From contig JADJYY010000011.1 in the NCBI GenBank assembly GCA_016719465.1, forward strand, positions 1 through 64,000: DNA of 64,000 nt, written 5' to 3'. This document shows positions 57,556 through 64,000 of this stretch, one piece after another (within the stretch, counting starts at the first letter, position 1; each line of letters opens with the position of its first letter). Below the pieces are notes generated by a model that was not told where the DNA came from, did no database searches, and was given only the letters and a program-made list of their open reading frames with translations. Made by a program: the position numbers and the translations under genes. The stretch is from Hydrogenophilales bacterium (GTDB lineage: Bacteria; Pseudomonadota; Gammaproteobacteria; Burkholderiales; Thiobacillaceae).

Positions 57556-58440
57556 TCAGCCCGCCATCCCCTCCTCCTTGAGCAGGGCACTGTAGTACTC
57601 CAGCGAGCGCTTGGTTTTCGCGGACTGGTCGGCAACGAACATGATGCCGCGGTCGGCGAGGTAGGCCTTGAACGTACCGCCGAAGTCGAAGGCTTCTTTC
57701 GGCAGGCACTTGGTGGAGACTTCCAGGATGCGCGAACCATCCGGATAGAACCACACCTCGACGACGATGGGACGGTCGAAGTCCTTCGGCTGGTGCTTGG
57801 CCTTGAGCAGGAAGGTGGGGCCCAGGAGGACCAATTTGTCCATCGTGATGCCCGCTGGGGCGTGCGCGTCATAGAAGGCACGCTGTTCCTTGGAGAACAG
57901 CTTGCGCAGCGGCATCTCCCCCGCACTCACGTCGAGCACTTCCCGGCCTTTGCAAACGCCCTTGTATGAAGCCGAGCAGACGAACCCGCCCGGCATCACG
58001 TCCACCTCGACCTTGAAGGCCGCCGAGCGGCGCAGGTCCGGGTCGATGGCGGCGGGGTCCACGGGGCGCAGCTTGATCACCGTATCGCCATCCCCGCCCT
58101 GGATACGCCGGGCCCGGACGACCACGCCGGCCTTGTTCAAGGCCAGGTCGGGCGTATCGAAGAAAAATGCCTGCCGCGGCTCGGCCTCGACCGGGTCGAG
58201 GCCGATGCTCTTGACCGTCGCGCGGTGGCTGGTGAGGGGGACCGTCAGCTTCAGTTCGACGCTGCCGGATCCTTTGATGAGCTTGAACACCGCGTCCAAT
58301 TGATCGCGCGAGAGGGGTTTCGCCAATGCGGGTTGCCTGGGCTTCGCGACCCGTTTACGAGCAGCCACCGGTTTAACTGCCGTCGCGGGCGTTGCGCTTG
58401 GTTTGGGTTTCACGGTTTTTGTCGCTGTTCTGGTGACCAT
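57556..58440 (-). CDS. CYTH-like (triphosphate tunnel) protein with Lys/Ala/Pro-rich N-terminal tail
   Basis: The N-terminal about 45 residues are basic and low-complexity (MVTRTATKTVKPKPSATPAT, then VAARKRVAKPRQPALAKPLS). The rest has the alternating Lys/Arg/Glu beta-strand pattern of CYTH domains: GSVELKLTVPLTSH, FFFDTPDLALNKAGVVVRAR, GDTVIKLRPVDP, AAFKVEVDVMPG and RPIVVEVWFYPDGSRILEVS. CYTH enzymes act on triphosphates, for instance adenylate cyclase, thiamine triphosphatase or inorganic triphosphatase, and are often beside polyphosphate genes. The basic tail could bind polyanions, which is inference. It is immediately upstream of no gene and 71 bases downstream of the CYTH-Ppx fusion. Confidence 0.82.
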   Translation of the reverse strand: MVTRTATKTVKPKPSATPATAVKPVAARKRVAKPRQPALAKPLSRDQLDAVFKLIKGSGSVELKLTVPLTSHRATVKSIGLDPVEAEPRQAFFFDTPDLALNKAGVVVRARRIQGGDGDTVIKLRPVDPAAIDPDLRRSAAFKVEVDVMPGGFVCSASYKGVCKGREVLDVSAGEMPLRKLFSKEQRAFYDAHAPAGITMDKLVLLGPTFLLKAKHQPKDFDRPIVVEVWFYPDGSRILEVSTKCLPKEAFDFGGTFKAYLADRGIMFVADQSAKTKRSLEYYSALLKEEGMAG

Positions 58441-58511
58441 GGTCTGGATCCCTTTCGTAATCAATGAGCCGTGTCGTTCCACGGAGCCTTCATATTCAAG
58501 ATAGCGCACCT

Positions 58512-60017
58512 TCAGGCGCCGAAACGCTCGGCCAGCAGGCCATGGCGCAGGCCCCGGTCGCTGACGGTGAAGGACTGCTTGCCCAGTTTTTCCATCACCG
58601 CGCGGACGATGCAGGCCCCGGCGAGGATGACTTCCGCCCGCTTCGGCTGCAGGCCGACGATGGCGCGGCGGGCGTCGGCATCCCGCGTCCGGTAGAGCTC
58701 GATCTGGCGATCGATCTCGGCGCGGTCGAGGACGCTGCCCTGGACCACCTCGGGGTCATAGCTGGCGAGCCGATGCTTGACCGCGGTGATATTGGTCACC
58801 GCGCCGCCCATCGCCACCAGCGCGTCGGGAACCGGGCGTCCGTCGATGCGCGAGAGGTCGGCCGCAATCGCCGCCATGGCCGCGCGCAGCACCTCGGGCG
58901 AAACGGCGCGGTCGAGTCCGAAACGCTCGGTGTAGCGCACCGCGCCGACGTCGACGCTGAAGCGCTCGTCCACGACGGCGTCGTGCCCGAAGGTGAACTG
59001 GGAGCTGCCGCCGCCGGTGTCGAAGACCACGAGGGAACCCTGGTTCAATCCCAGGCCGGCCTTAGCCGCCAGGTACGCCAATCGGGTCTCCTCATCGCCC
59101 GAGATCACTTCGATATGCACACCGGTGCGCACCCGGATCGTTTCCACCACTTCCTTGCTGTTCGCGGCGATGCGCAGGCCGGCCGTGCCCACGGCGGCGA
59201 TCGCCCGCACACCATGCCGCTTCGCCTCGTCGGCCATGCCTGAGATGGCTGCGATCACCCGCTCCAGCGCGGCGTCGATGATCACGCCCTGATCCGCGAG
59301 CCCCTCGCCAAGGCGGGTCACCTCCGCGCGGTCGACGACGGTGCGCCACTTGCCGCCGGCGTCGTGCTCGTCGATATGCTCGCCAATATGGAACTTGATG
59401 GAATTGGTGCCGGCGTCGATCACCGCGTAGCGTTCCGGCGCGTCGTCGATCAGGGCCGCCAGGCCAAAGGGATAGCTGGTGTTGGTGTAGCCCCCCAGGC
59501 CGAGCTCCCGCACCGCCCGCATCACCCCGGCCGCATCCTCCGACTCCACCGCGATGGTGTGGGTGGGCTTGCCGTCCGCCACCACCTCGGAGAGTTCGGC
59601 CATGCAGCCGCCGACGGTGTAGCGCGTGCGCCGCTTGTGCACCTTCACCGCGCGGATTGGACCGCCCGGCGCGGCAAACCGCTCGATGAACTGGTCCAGG
59701 GTGTAGCTCGCGCGGGCCGGCGTCGGCAGCGGCAGCCGCAGCGCCTCGAACACCCGCGCCGCATCGGCGGCCTGGAGCGGAAAGCCGGCCTTCATGATCG
59801 GCGTCCACTGCTCGAGGCCGTCGGCGTTGACCTCGCGCAGCACCTTGATGTCCATCAACGCATCGCGGACCTTCACATTCTCGCCAGCGCCGGACAGCAG
59901 GTAGATCTCGTCGCTTTCCTGCACGCCGCTCGGCGTGAGCCGCGCCAGCAGCGCCTCCGCACCGCCGAAACGCCGACCAAAGGAACGCCATTCCCAGCGT
60001 GGTGTGATTTCAGCCAT
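58512..60017 (-). CDS. Fusion of CYTH-like domain and Ppx/GppA phosphatase
   Basis: A 501-residue two-domain protein. The N-terminal about 190 residues have a CYTH-like strand pattern: EITPRWEWRSFGRRF, DEIYLLSGAGENVKVRDALM, DIKVLREV, KVHKRRTRYTVGGCMAELSE and THTIAVESEDAAG. From about 200 comes the Ppx/GppA domain: AVIDAGTNSIKFHIGE (phosphate loop), AAVGTAGLRIAANSKEV, VISGDEETRLAYLA, VVFDTGGGSSQFTFGHD and AMGGAVTNITAVKHRL. Ppx/GppA enzymes degrade polyphosphate or pppGpp. Joining it with a triphosphate-tunnel domain suggests one polypeptide handling polyphosphate chains. Start ATG 60017; TTG 60041 is an alternative. Confidence 0.88.
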   Translation of the reverse strand: MAEITPRWEWRSFGRRFGGAEALLARLTPSGVQESDEIYLLSGAGENVKVRDALMDIKVLREVNADGLEQWTPIMKAGFPLQAADAARVFEALRLPLPTPARASYTLDQFIERFAAPGGPIRAVKVHKRRTRYTVGGCMAELSEVVADGKPTHTIAVESEDAAGVMRAVRELGLGGYTNTSYPFGLAALIDDAPERYAVIDAGTNSIKFHIGEHIDEHDAGGKWRTVVDRAEVTRLGEGLADQGVIIDAALERVIAAISGMADEAKRHGVRAIAAVGTAGLRIAANSKEVVETIRVRTGVHIEVISGDEETRLAYLAAKAGLGLNQGSLVVFDTGGGSSQFTFGHDAVVDERFSVDVGAVRYTERFGLDRAVSPEVLRAAMAAIAADLSRIDGRPVPDALVAMGGAVTNITAVKHRLASYDPEVVQGSVLDRAEIDRQIELYRTRDADARRAIVGLQPKRAEVILAGACIVRAVMEKLGKQSFTVSDRGLRHGLLAERFGA

Positions 60018-60151
60018 GGCCCATCCCGTTTTCCCGATCAAGCATTCGACACGACCTGGGGGACGCCCCGGAAAGACGGGCCGCGCGGGTTGCGCGCGAA
60101 TCGCCCGGGAGCGTCAGCGGCGGCGGCACGCTTGGCGCGCGCGGCTTCAGA

Positions 60152-60724
60152 TCAGTTCAACTCGTCATCCTTGAAGTACTTGCTGCCGCTCAGGGTCATC
60201 TCGGCGGCCAGTCCGGCATCCGTGAGCTGATACATCAGGACGCCTTCACCCACCCTGAACGCGTCCTGATAGGCACCGCCCATCTCCTTGGTCTTGGCCG
60301 CCCCGGTGATTTGCCCGCCGAATTCCCAGCCCTTGTCGACGAAGCGGTTGAGAGCGTCCTCGGTCTCGAAGATGAATATCACCCGGGATTTCTTCACGCC
60401 CAGGCCCAGGCCGGCCTTGGCCTCCACCATGCGCATGTAGGTGTGCTGCTTGGTCTTGTTGTTCACCGCCATGCCTTTCCCCGCGCCGCCGCCGAGATAG
60501 AGAATGGTCACGCCATAGTTGCTGAAGACCGCGAAGCCCGCCGCCTTGGGCATGGCTTCCGCGGCCGCCGGTTTGGCCTTGAACAGGGTGGCGAGGACGT
60601 CCTGCGCCGTCTGGCGGATCTCCGCCCGGGCCTTGTCCTTGTCCGCGGCGGGCTCCGCGGCGAAGGCCTGGATGCTGGTCAGGGAGGCGAAACCCACGAT
60701 GAACGCCATCAGCAAATTACGCAT
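60152..60724 (-). CDS. Secreted SYLF-like protein, third copy
   Basis: A signal peptide (MRNLLMAFIVGFASLTSIQA, about 1-22, ending AFAAEPAA) is followed by a SYLF-type domain: AEAMPKAAGFAVFSNYGVTI, LYLGGGAGKGMAVNNKTKQH, EAKAGLGLGVKKSRVIFIFE and GWEFGGQITGAAKTKEMGGA. The 190 residues match copy 1 in length. ATG 60724 has GGAGACTGAC before it and is preferred over ATG 60736. It lies 134 bases from the CYTH-Ppx gene, all minus strand. Role unknown; relatives bind lipids. Confidence 0.87.
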   Translation of the reverse strand: MRNLLMAFIVGFASLTSIQAFAAEPAADKDKARAEIRQTAQDVLATLFKAKPAAAEAMPKAAGFAVFSNYGVTILYLGGGAGKGMAVNNKTKQHTYMRMVEAKAGLGLGVKKSRVIFIFETEDALNRFVDKGWEFGGQITGAAKTKEMGGAYQDAFRVGEGVLMYQLTDAGLAAEMTLSGSKYFKDDELN

Positions 60725-60965
60725 GTCAGTCTCCATTCTGGTTGATCAACCTGTCCGCCCATCCGCCGCCGATACGCGCGGAAGGAACCACTTATTGAAG
60801 GTAGCATGTATTCCGAAAATGCTCCTCCTTGACCTGCCGGGCCGGAGAGCCCACGCGGCGGAGGCGCGCCATGCCGCCCTCACGCGAGGGGAAGTCGGGG
60901 GCAAGGGGAAGTCGGGGTTGAGGCGGCCGCCACCCATGGCGCTTCCCGGATCGAACGCATTCACC
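60725..60965. other. Gap between SulP copy 3 and the SYLF gene
   Basis: A gap of about 240 bases, GC-rich, without a convincing gene or repeat. It must hold the terminator of SulP copy 3 and the promoter of the SYLF gene, both on the minus strand. No clear hexamers or hairpin with a T tract were seen. Confidence 0.4.
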
Positions 60966-62669
60966 TCAGTCGCTTCGTCCGGATTCGGCGGCCGGGACGT
61001 CGCGTTGTTGAATCGCTTCCACCGCCGCATGGACGGAGAAGAAAATATTTTCCCTGCCGATCTTGTCCCCCAATCCCAGGTGTTCGCCGTACTTGCGCAT
61101 GAACTGTTTCGGCCGGGCGATGACAAGCTGGACGTTGCGCGCCCGGAGTTCGCCATGGAGTTCATCGATGGCCATGGCGCCGGTGCTGTCGAGTTGGCTG
61201 ACCGCCTCGGTGCTGAGCACGAACCAGCGCGTCCCGGGCCCGGCACCGTCCACCAGCGCCATTACCCGCGCCTTGAAGTTGTCGGCGTTGAAAAACAGCA
61301 ATGGCGCCTCGAAACGGTAGAGGATCATGCCGGGGACGGGGCGCGCCTCCGGTGACAGGCTCATGTCGTTGTAGCCCTCCAGGCCCGGGACCTCGCCGAG
61401 GAGCGCGTCACCCGGGCGATAGATCTTCACCAGCACATTGACCAGGGCCATCAGGATGGCGATCACCACGCCGGGCAGCACGCCGATCACCAGCACCCCC
61501 ACGGTGGTCAACAGCGAGAGGCCGAATTCGAAACGGTCGATCAGGCGCAGGTTGCGGTAGGAGGCGAAATCCAGCAATCCCCAGGCGGAATGAATCAGCA
61601 CGGCGGCCAGCGCGGCGATCGGCAGGTAGCCCAGGGGCTCGGCCAGGAACAGGGCCACGCCCGCGGTCGCCAGCGCCGCCACCACGGAAACCAGCTGGGT
61701 CTTGCCGCCGCTGGCGTCGTTGACGGCCGTGCGCGAGTCCGCGCCGGTCACGGCGAAACCGCCGGTGAGGCCGGAGGCGATGTTGGAAAATCCGATGGCG
61801 CGCATTTCCTGGTCGGCGTTGATGGGGTAGCCGTTGCGCGCGGCGAAGCTGCGGGCCGTCAACATGCCGCTGGTGAAACTGACGATGACCAGGCCCACCG
61901 CGTTCATGAAGATGCTTTGCGCGCCCTCGTAGCCCAGGCCGGGCAGGGAGAATGAGGGCAGGCCGGAGGGCACGGCGCCCACCAGCTTCACCCCCTGGCC
62001 CTCGAAGCCAAGCAGGACCACGCCCAGGCCCGAGGCCAGCAGGGCGATGAGGGCCACCGGCGCCCGGGGCAGGAAACGCCGGATCAGGATCAGCAGCATC
62101 AGCGTGACCAGGCCCACCGCGAGGCTATGGCCGTGGGTCTCGCCGAGGCGCCTGACGATCTCGATCAGGGACGGGACGAAATCCCGGTTCACCATCGTGA
62201 TGCCGAGCAGCTTGCCCAGTTGTCCGGCGATGATGCTGAAGGCGATGCCGTTGAGGAAGCCGATCAGGATCGGCCGGGCGAAGAAGTTCACGATGAAGCC
62301 CATGCGGTTCATGCCGCCGATCACCATCAGCAGTCCCGCCATGATGGCCAGGGCGGCCGAGAGTTGCAGGTAGTGGGCGAGATTGCCCTGGGCCAGGGGC
62401 AACAGCAAGGCGGCGATCATGGCGCAGGTGGCCGCGTCCGGCCCCAGGACCAGTTGCCGGGACGAGCCGAACAGGGCATAGACCAGCACCGGCAGCATGC
62501 TGGCGTACAAACCGACTTCCGGCGGGAAGCCCGCCAGGTTGGCATAGGCGATCGCCGTGGGGACCTGGACCGCGGCGACCGAGAGGCCGGCGATGACATC
62601 CCGCGACAACCACTCCCGGCGGTAAAGACGCAAGTCGCGAAGCAGCGGAATCCAGTCGCTCAGCATCAT
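60966..62669 (-). CDS. SulP family anion transporter with STAS domain, copy 3
   Basis: Third SulP transporter, 567 residues. Segments: AVQVPTAIAYANLAGFPPEV, SSRQLVLGPDAATCAMIAAL, GFAVTGADSRTAVNDASGG and a C-terminal STAS domain from about 450 with VSQLDSTGAMAIDELHGELR, including the conserved Asp-Ser-Thr. The start MMLSDWIPLLRDLRLYRREW has AGAGGAA upstream, chosen over upstream in-frame codons. The STAS Asp-Ser-Thr signature, unlike copies 1 and 2, is closest to phosphorylatable anti-sigma antagonist-like STAS. The PPK2 and small gene lie on the same strand upstream. Confidence 0.93.
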   Translation of the reverse strand: MMLSDWIPLLRDLRLYRREWLSRDVIAGLSVAAVQVPTAIAYANLAGFPPEVGLYASMLPVLVYALFGSSRQLVLGPDAATCAMIAALLLPLAQGNLAHYLQLSAALAIMAGLLMVIGGMNRMGFIVNFFARPILIGFLNGIAFSIIAGQLGKLLGITMVNRDFVPSLIEIVRRLGETHGHSLAVGLVTLMLLILIRRFLPRAPVALIALLASGLGVVLLGFEGQGVKLVGAVPSGLPSFSLPGLGYEGAQSIFMNAVGLVIVSFTSGMLTARSFAARNGYPINADQEMRAIGFSNIASGLTGGFAVTGADSRTAVNDASGGKTQLVSVVAALATAGVALFLAEPLGYLPIAALAAVLIHSAWGLLDFASYRNLRLIDRFEFGLSLLTTVGVLVIGVLPGVVIAILMALVNVLVKIYRPGDALLGEVPGLEGYNDMSLSPEARPVPGMILYRFEAPLLFFNADNFKARVMALVDGAGPGTRWFVLSTEAVSQLDSTGAMAIDELHGELRARNVQLVIARPKQFMRKYGEHLGLGDKIGRENIFFSVHAAVEAIQQRDVPAAESGRSD

Positions 62670-62875
62670 TTCCTCTCTGCTCCCCACCTTCCGCATGGGC
62701 GGACACCGCGGACACGTTGGCGCTTTCCGTCCCGGGGCTGAAGTCGCGAACCCGGCTGCCGGACTCCGCGCGCTCGGCGCGCGCGGCGCCGTCCGTCGCC
62801 GGGGTGATGAGTCGGGGCGATGCATGCATCCGCGCGGGTGCCCGACGCTACCCGCTTCCTGAGACCCGCGGGCTC

Positions 62876-63154
62876 CTAGGCGCGTTTCTCGTTCGCCAGC
62901 GCCTTCTCCGTGATTTCCTTGTACAACTGCATCATGCGGCCGGCCAGGTCCTGCCATTCGGGATGGGCGTGCAGCAGGGGAGCGATCTGCCCGGCGTCCC
63001 TCAGTACCTCCTGCAGGAACTTGATGTCCAGGTCACCGAGCGTCTCGCCGCGGTCGACACTGGCCTTGATCGCCAGGGCCCTGGGCAGGCGCTGCGTTTC
63101 GAGTCGTTCCGCCAGAACCTGGATCAGACCGGCGTCATTGCTGGGGTTGTTCAT
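62876..63154 (-). CDS. Small helical protein beside PPK2
   Basis: A 92-residue acidic-basic helical protein (MNNPSNDAGLIQVLAERLET, then KASVDRGETLGDLDIKFLQE, HAHPEWQDLAGRMMQLYKEI). No signal peptide or domain recognised. ATG 63154 is chosen because the frame before it (MKPRRENT) lacks a good ribosome-binding site of its own; the alternative start is 63178. Distance to the PPK2 stop is 25 bases, so they are probably co-transcribed. A role as a PPK2-associated regulator is only a guess. Confidence 0.7.
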   Translation of the reverse strand: MNNPSNDAGLIQVLAERLETQRLPRALAIKASVDRGETLGDLDIKFLQEVLRDAGQIAPLLHAHPEWQDLAGRMMQLYKEITEKALANEKRA

Positions 63155-63179
63155 GGTGTTTTCCCGCCTTGGCTTCAAA

Positions 63180-64000
63180 TCAAAACTTTTCTTCGACGAA
63201 CTTGTACGGATAGTCGGGTTCCTTGTAGGACCCCGCCCTTTGCCGCTTGGGCAGCACCACCTTTTCGCGGGGGACCTCCTTGTAGGGGATCTGGCCGAGC
63301 AGGTGGCTGATGATGTTCAGGCGGGCGCGCTTCTTGTCGTCCGACCTGGCCACGAACCAGGGCGCGTAACCCAGGTCGGTGGCCGCGAACATGGCGTCCC
63401 GCGCCCGGGAGTAGTCGTACCAGCGGCTGTAGGACTTGAGATCCATGGGGGTGAGCTTCCAGATCTTGCGCCCATCGTCGATGCGCGACTTGAGCCGGCG
63501 CGTCTGCTCCTCGGGGCTGACTTCCAGCCAGTATTTGATGAGGAGGATGCCGTTCTCCACCATGGCTTTCTCGAACAGGGGCACACCCTGCAGAAATCTG
63601 TTCGCCTTATCTTCGGTGCAGAAACCCATCACCCGTTCGACGCCGGCGCGGTTGTACCAGCTGCGATCCCAGATCACCACCTCGCCGGCCGCCGGGAAGT
63701 GGGGCACATAACGTTGCATGTACATCTGGGTCTTCTCCCGGTCGCTGGGCGCCGGCAGGGCGACCACCCGGAACACGCGCGGGCTGACACGCTCGGTGAG
63801 CGCCTTGATGGTGCCGCCCTTGCCGGCGGTGTCGCGTCCCTCGAACACGACGCAGACCTTGAGGCCCTTGTGCACGATCCATTCCTGGAGCTTGACCAGT
63901 TCCACATGCAAGCGGGCGAGTTCCTTTTCGTAGTCCTTCTTCTTCAGCTTGCCCCTGGCTGCCTGATCCGGGGTGACGGCTTCAACTTCCTGGATATCCC
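63180..64000 (-). CDS. ppk2: Polyphosphate kinase 2 family protein (5' end beyond window)
   Basis: Uses inorganic polyphosphate to phosphorylate nucleotides, or the reverse, in the cytosol. Walker A is FEGRDTAGKGGTIKAL and the Walker B / lid region includes WDRSWYNRAGVERVMGFCTE. Further PPK2 segments: KYWLEVSPEEQTRRLKSRID, KLTPMDLKSYSRWYDYSRAR and FVARSDDKKRARLNIISHLL. Visible length is about 270 codons; the frame is open to base 64000 with no start, so it is N-terminally truncated by the window. The residues just before Walker A are Lys/Glu-rich. The C-terminus ends PYKFVEEKF. Subclass (ADP or AMP preference) cannot be decided. Confidence 0.95.
   Translation of the reverse strand, partial: DIQEVEAVTPDQAARGKLKKKDYEKELARLHVELVKLQEWIVHKGLKVCVVFEGRDTAGKGGTIKALTERVSPRVFRVVALPAPSDREKTQMYMQRYVPHFPAAGEVVIWDRSWYNRAGVERVMGFCTEDKANRFLQGVPLFEKAMVENGILLIKYWLEVSPEEQTRRLKSRIDDGRKIWKLTPMDLKSYSRWYDYSRARDAMFAATDLGYAPWFVARSDDKKRARLNIISHLLGQIPYKEVPREKVVLPKRQRAGSYKEPDYPYKFVEEKF

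Overview
The window reads as one contiguous, GC-rich (roughly two thirds G+C by eye), gene-dense chromosomal segment of a Gram-negative bacterium. The LPS inner-core genes, the order aroQ-accB-accC-prmA-zinc-ribbon/DUF3426, the tandem glycine riboswitch before a split gcvP operon, and the many outer-envelope protein families suggest a betaproteobacterium of the Rhodocyclales/Nitrosomonadales kind. That placement is inference from family content and gene order. I saw no tRNA, rRNA, CRISPR array, phage or plasmid gene.

Region 1 (1-5849, minus strand) is a tightly overlapping LPS inner-core operon: waaF, waaC, waaG, an RfaP-type heptose kinase, the remains of an InaA/Kdo-type kinase, and a two-lobed kinase that runs off the left edge. 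The last two are damaged by a frameshift and by a segment of long G/C homopolymers that may be an assembly problem.

Region 2 (6160-17720, plus) holds aroQ, fatty-acid biosynthesis accB/accC, prmA and a zinc-ribbon membrane protein. A good promoter and a two-aptamer glycine riboswitch follow, driving lipA-gcvT-gcvH-gcvPA-tpx-gcvPB and then dgkA. Three kinds of inverted-repeat elements sit between these genes. In two cases they have entered reading frames: the LipA tail and an in-frame insertion in GcvPA.

Region 3 (17751-30093) has a lipoprotein, a DUF3616 protein, a Met-rich secreted repeat protein, a metallo-beta-lactamase-fold hydrolase, a GyrI-like protein, a CobD/CbiB-like protein, a fused SpmA/SpmB transporter, a giant DUF748/AsmA-like protein and a chemoreceptor.

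Region 4 (30244-48706) is envelope-centred: a SYLF protein, a solute-binding protein directly upstream of an ion-transporter-superfamily permease, DUF3300/DUF2950/glycine-zipper proteins, three DUF3313 paralogues, a patatin-barrel (type Vd-like) protein, a DUF4105 protein, a PLD-family lipoprotein, an MltF-like transglycosylase and an MscS channel. A 166-bp element with perfect 22-bp terminal inverted repeats lies between the last two.

Region 5 (49156-64000) has an AI-2E family permease, two SYLF proteins, an HD-GYP protein, an unrecognised protein, three SulP anion transporters with STAS domains, and genes linked to polyphosphate: a CYTH protein with a Lys/Ala/Pro-rich tail, a CYTH-Ppx/GppA fusion, a small helical protein and a PPK2 kinase cut by the right edge. 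This concentration of polyphosphate/triphosphate enzymes with SulP carriers and lipid-binding proteins is the most coherent candidate for an undescribed functional module. The link is inferred from proximity only.
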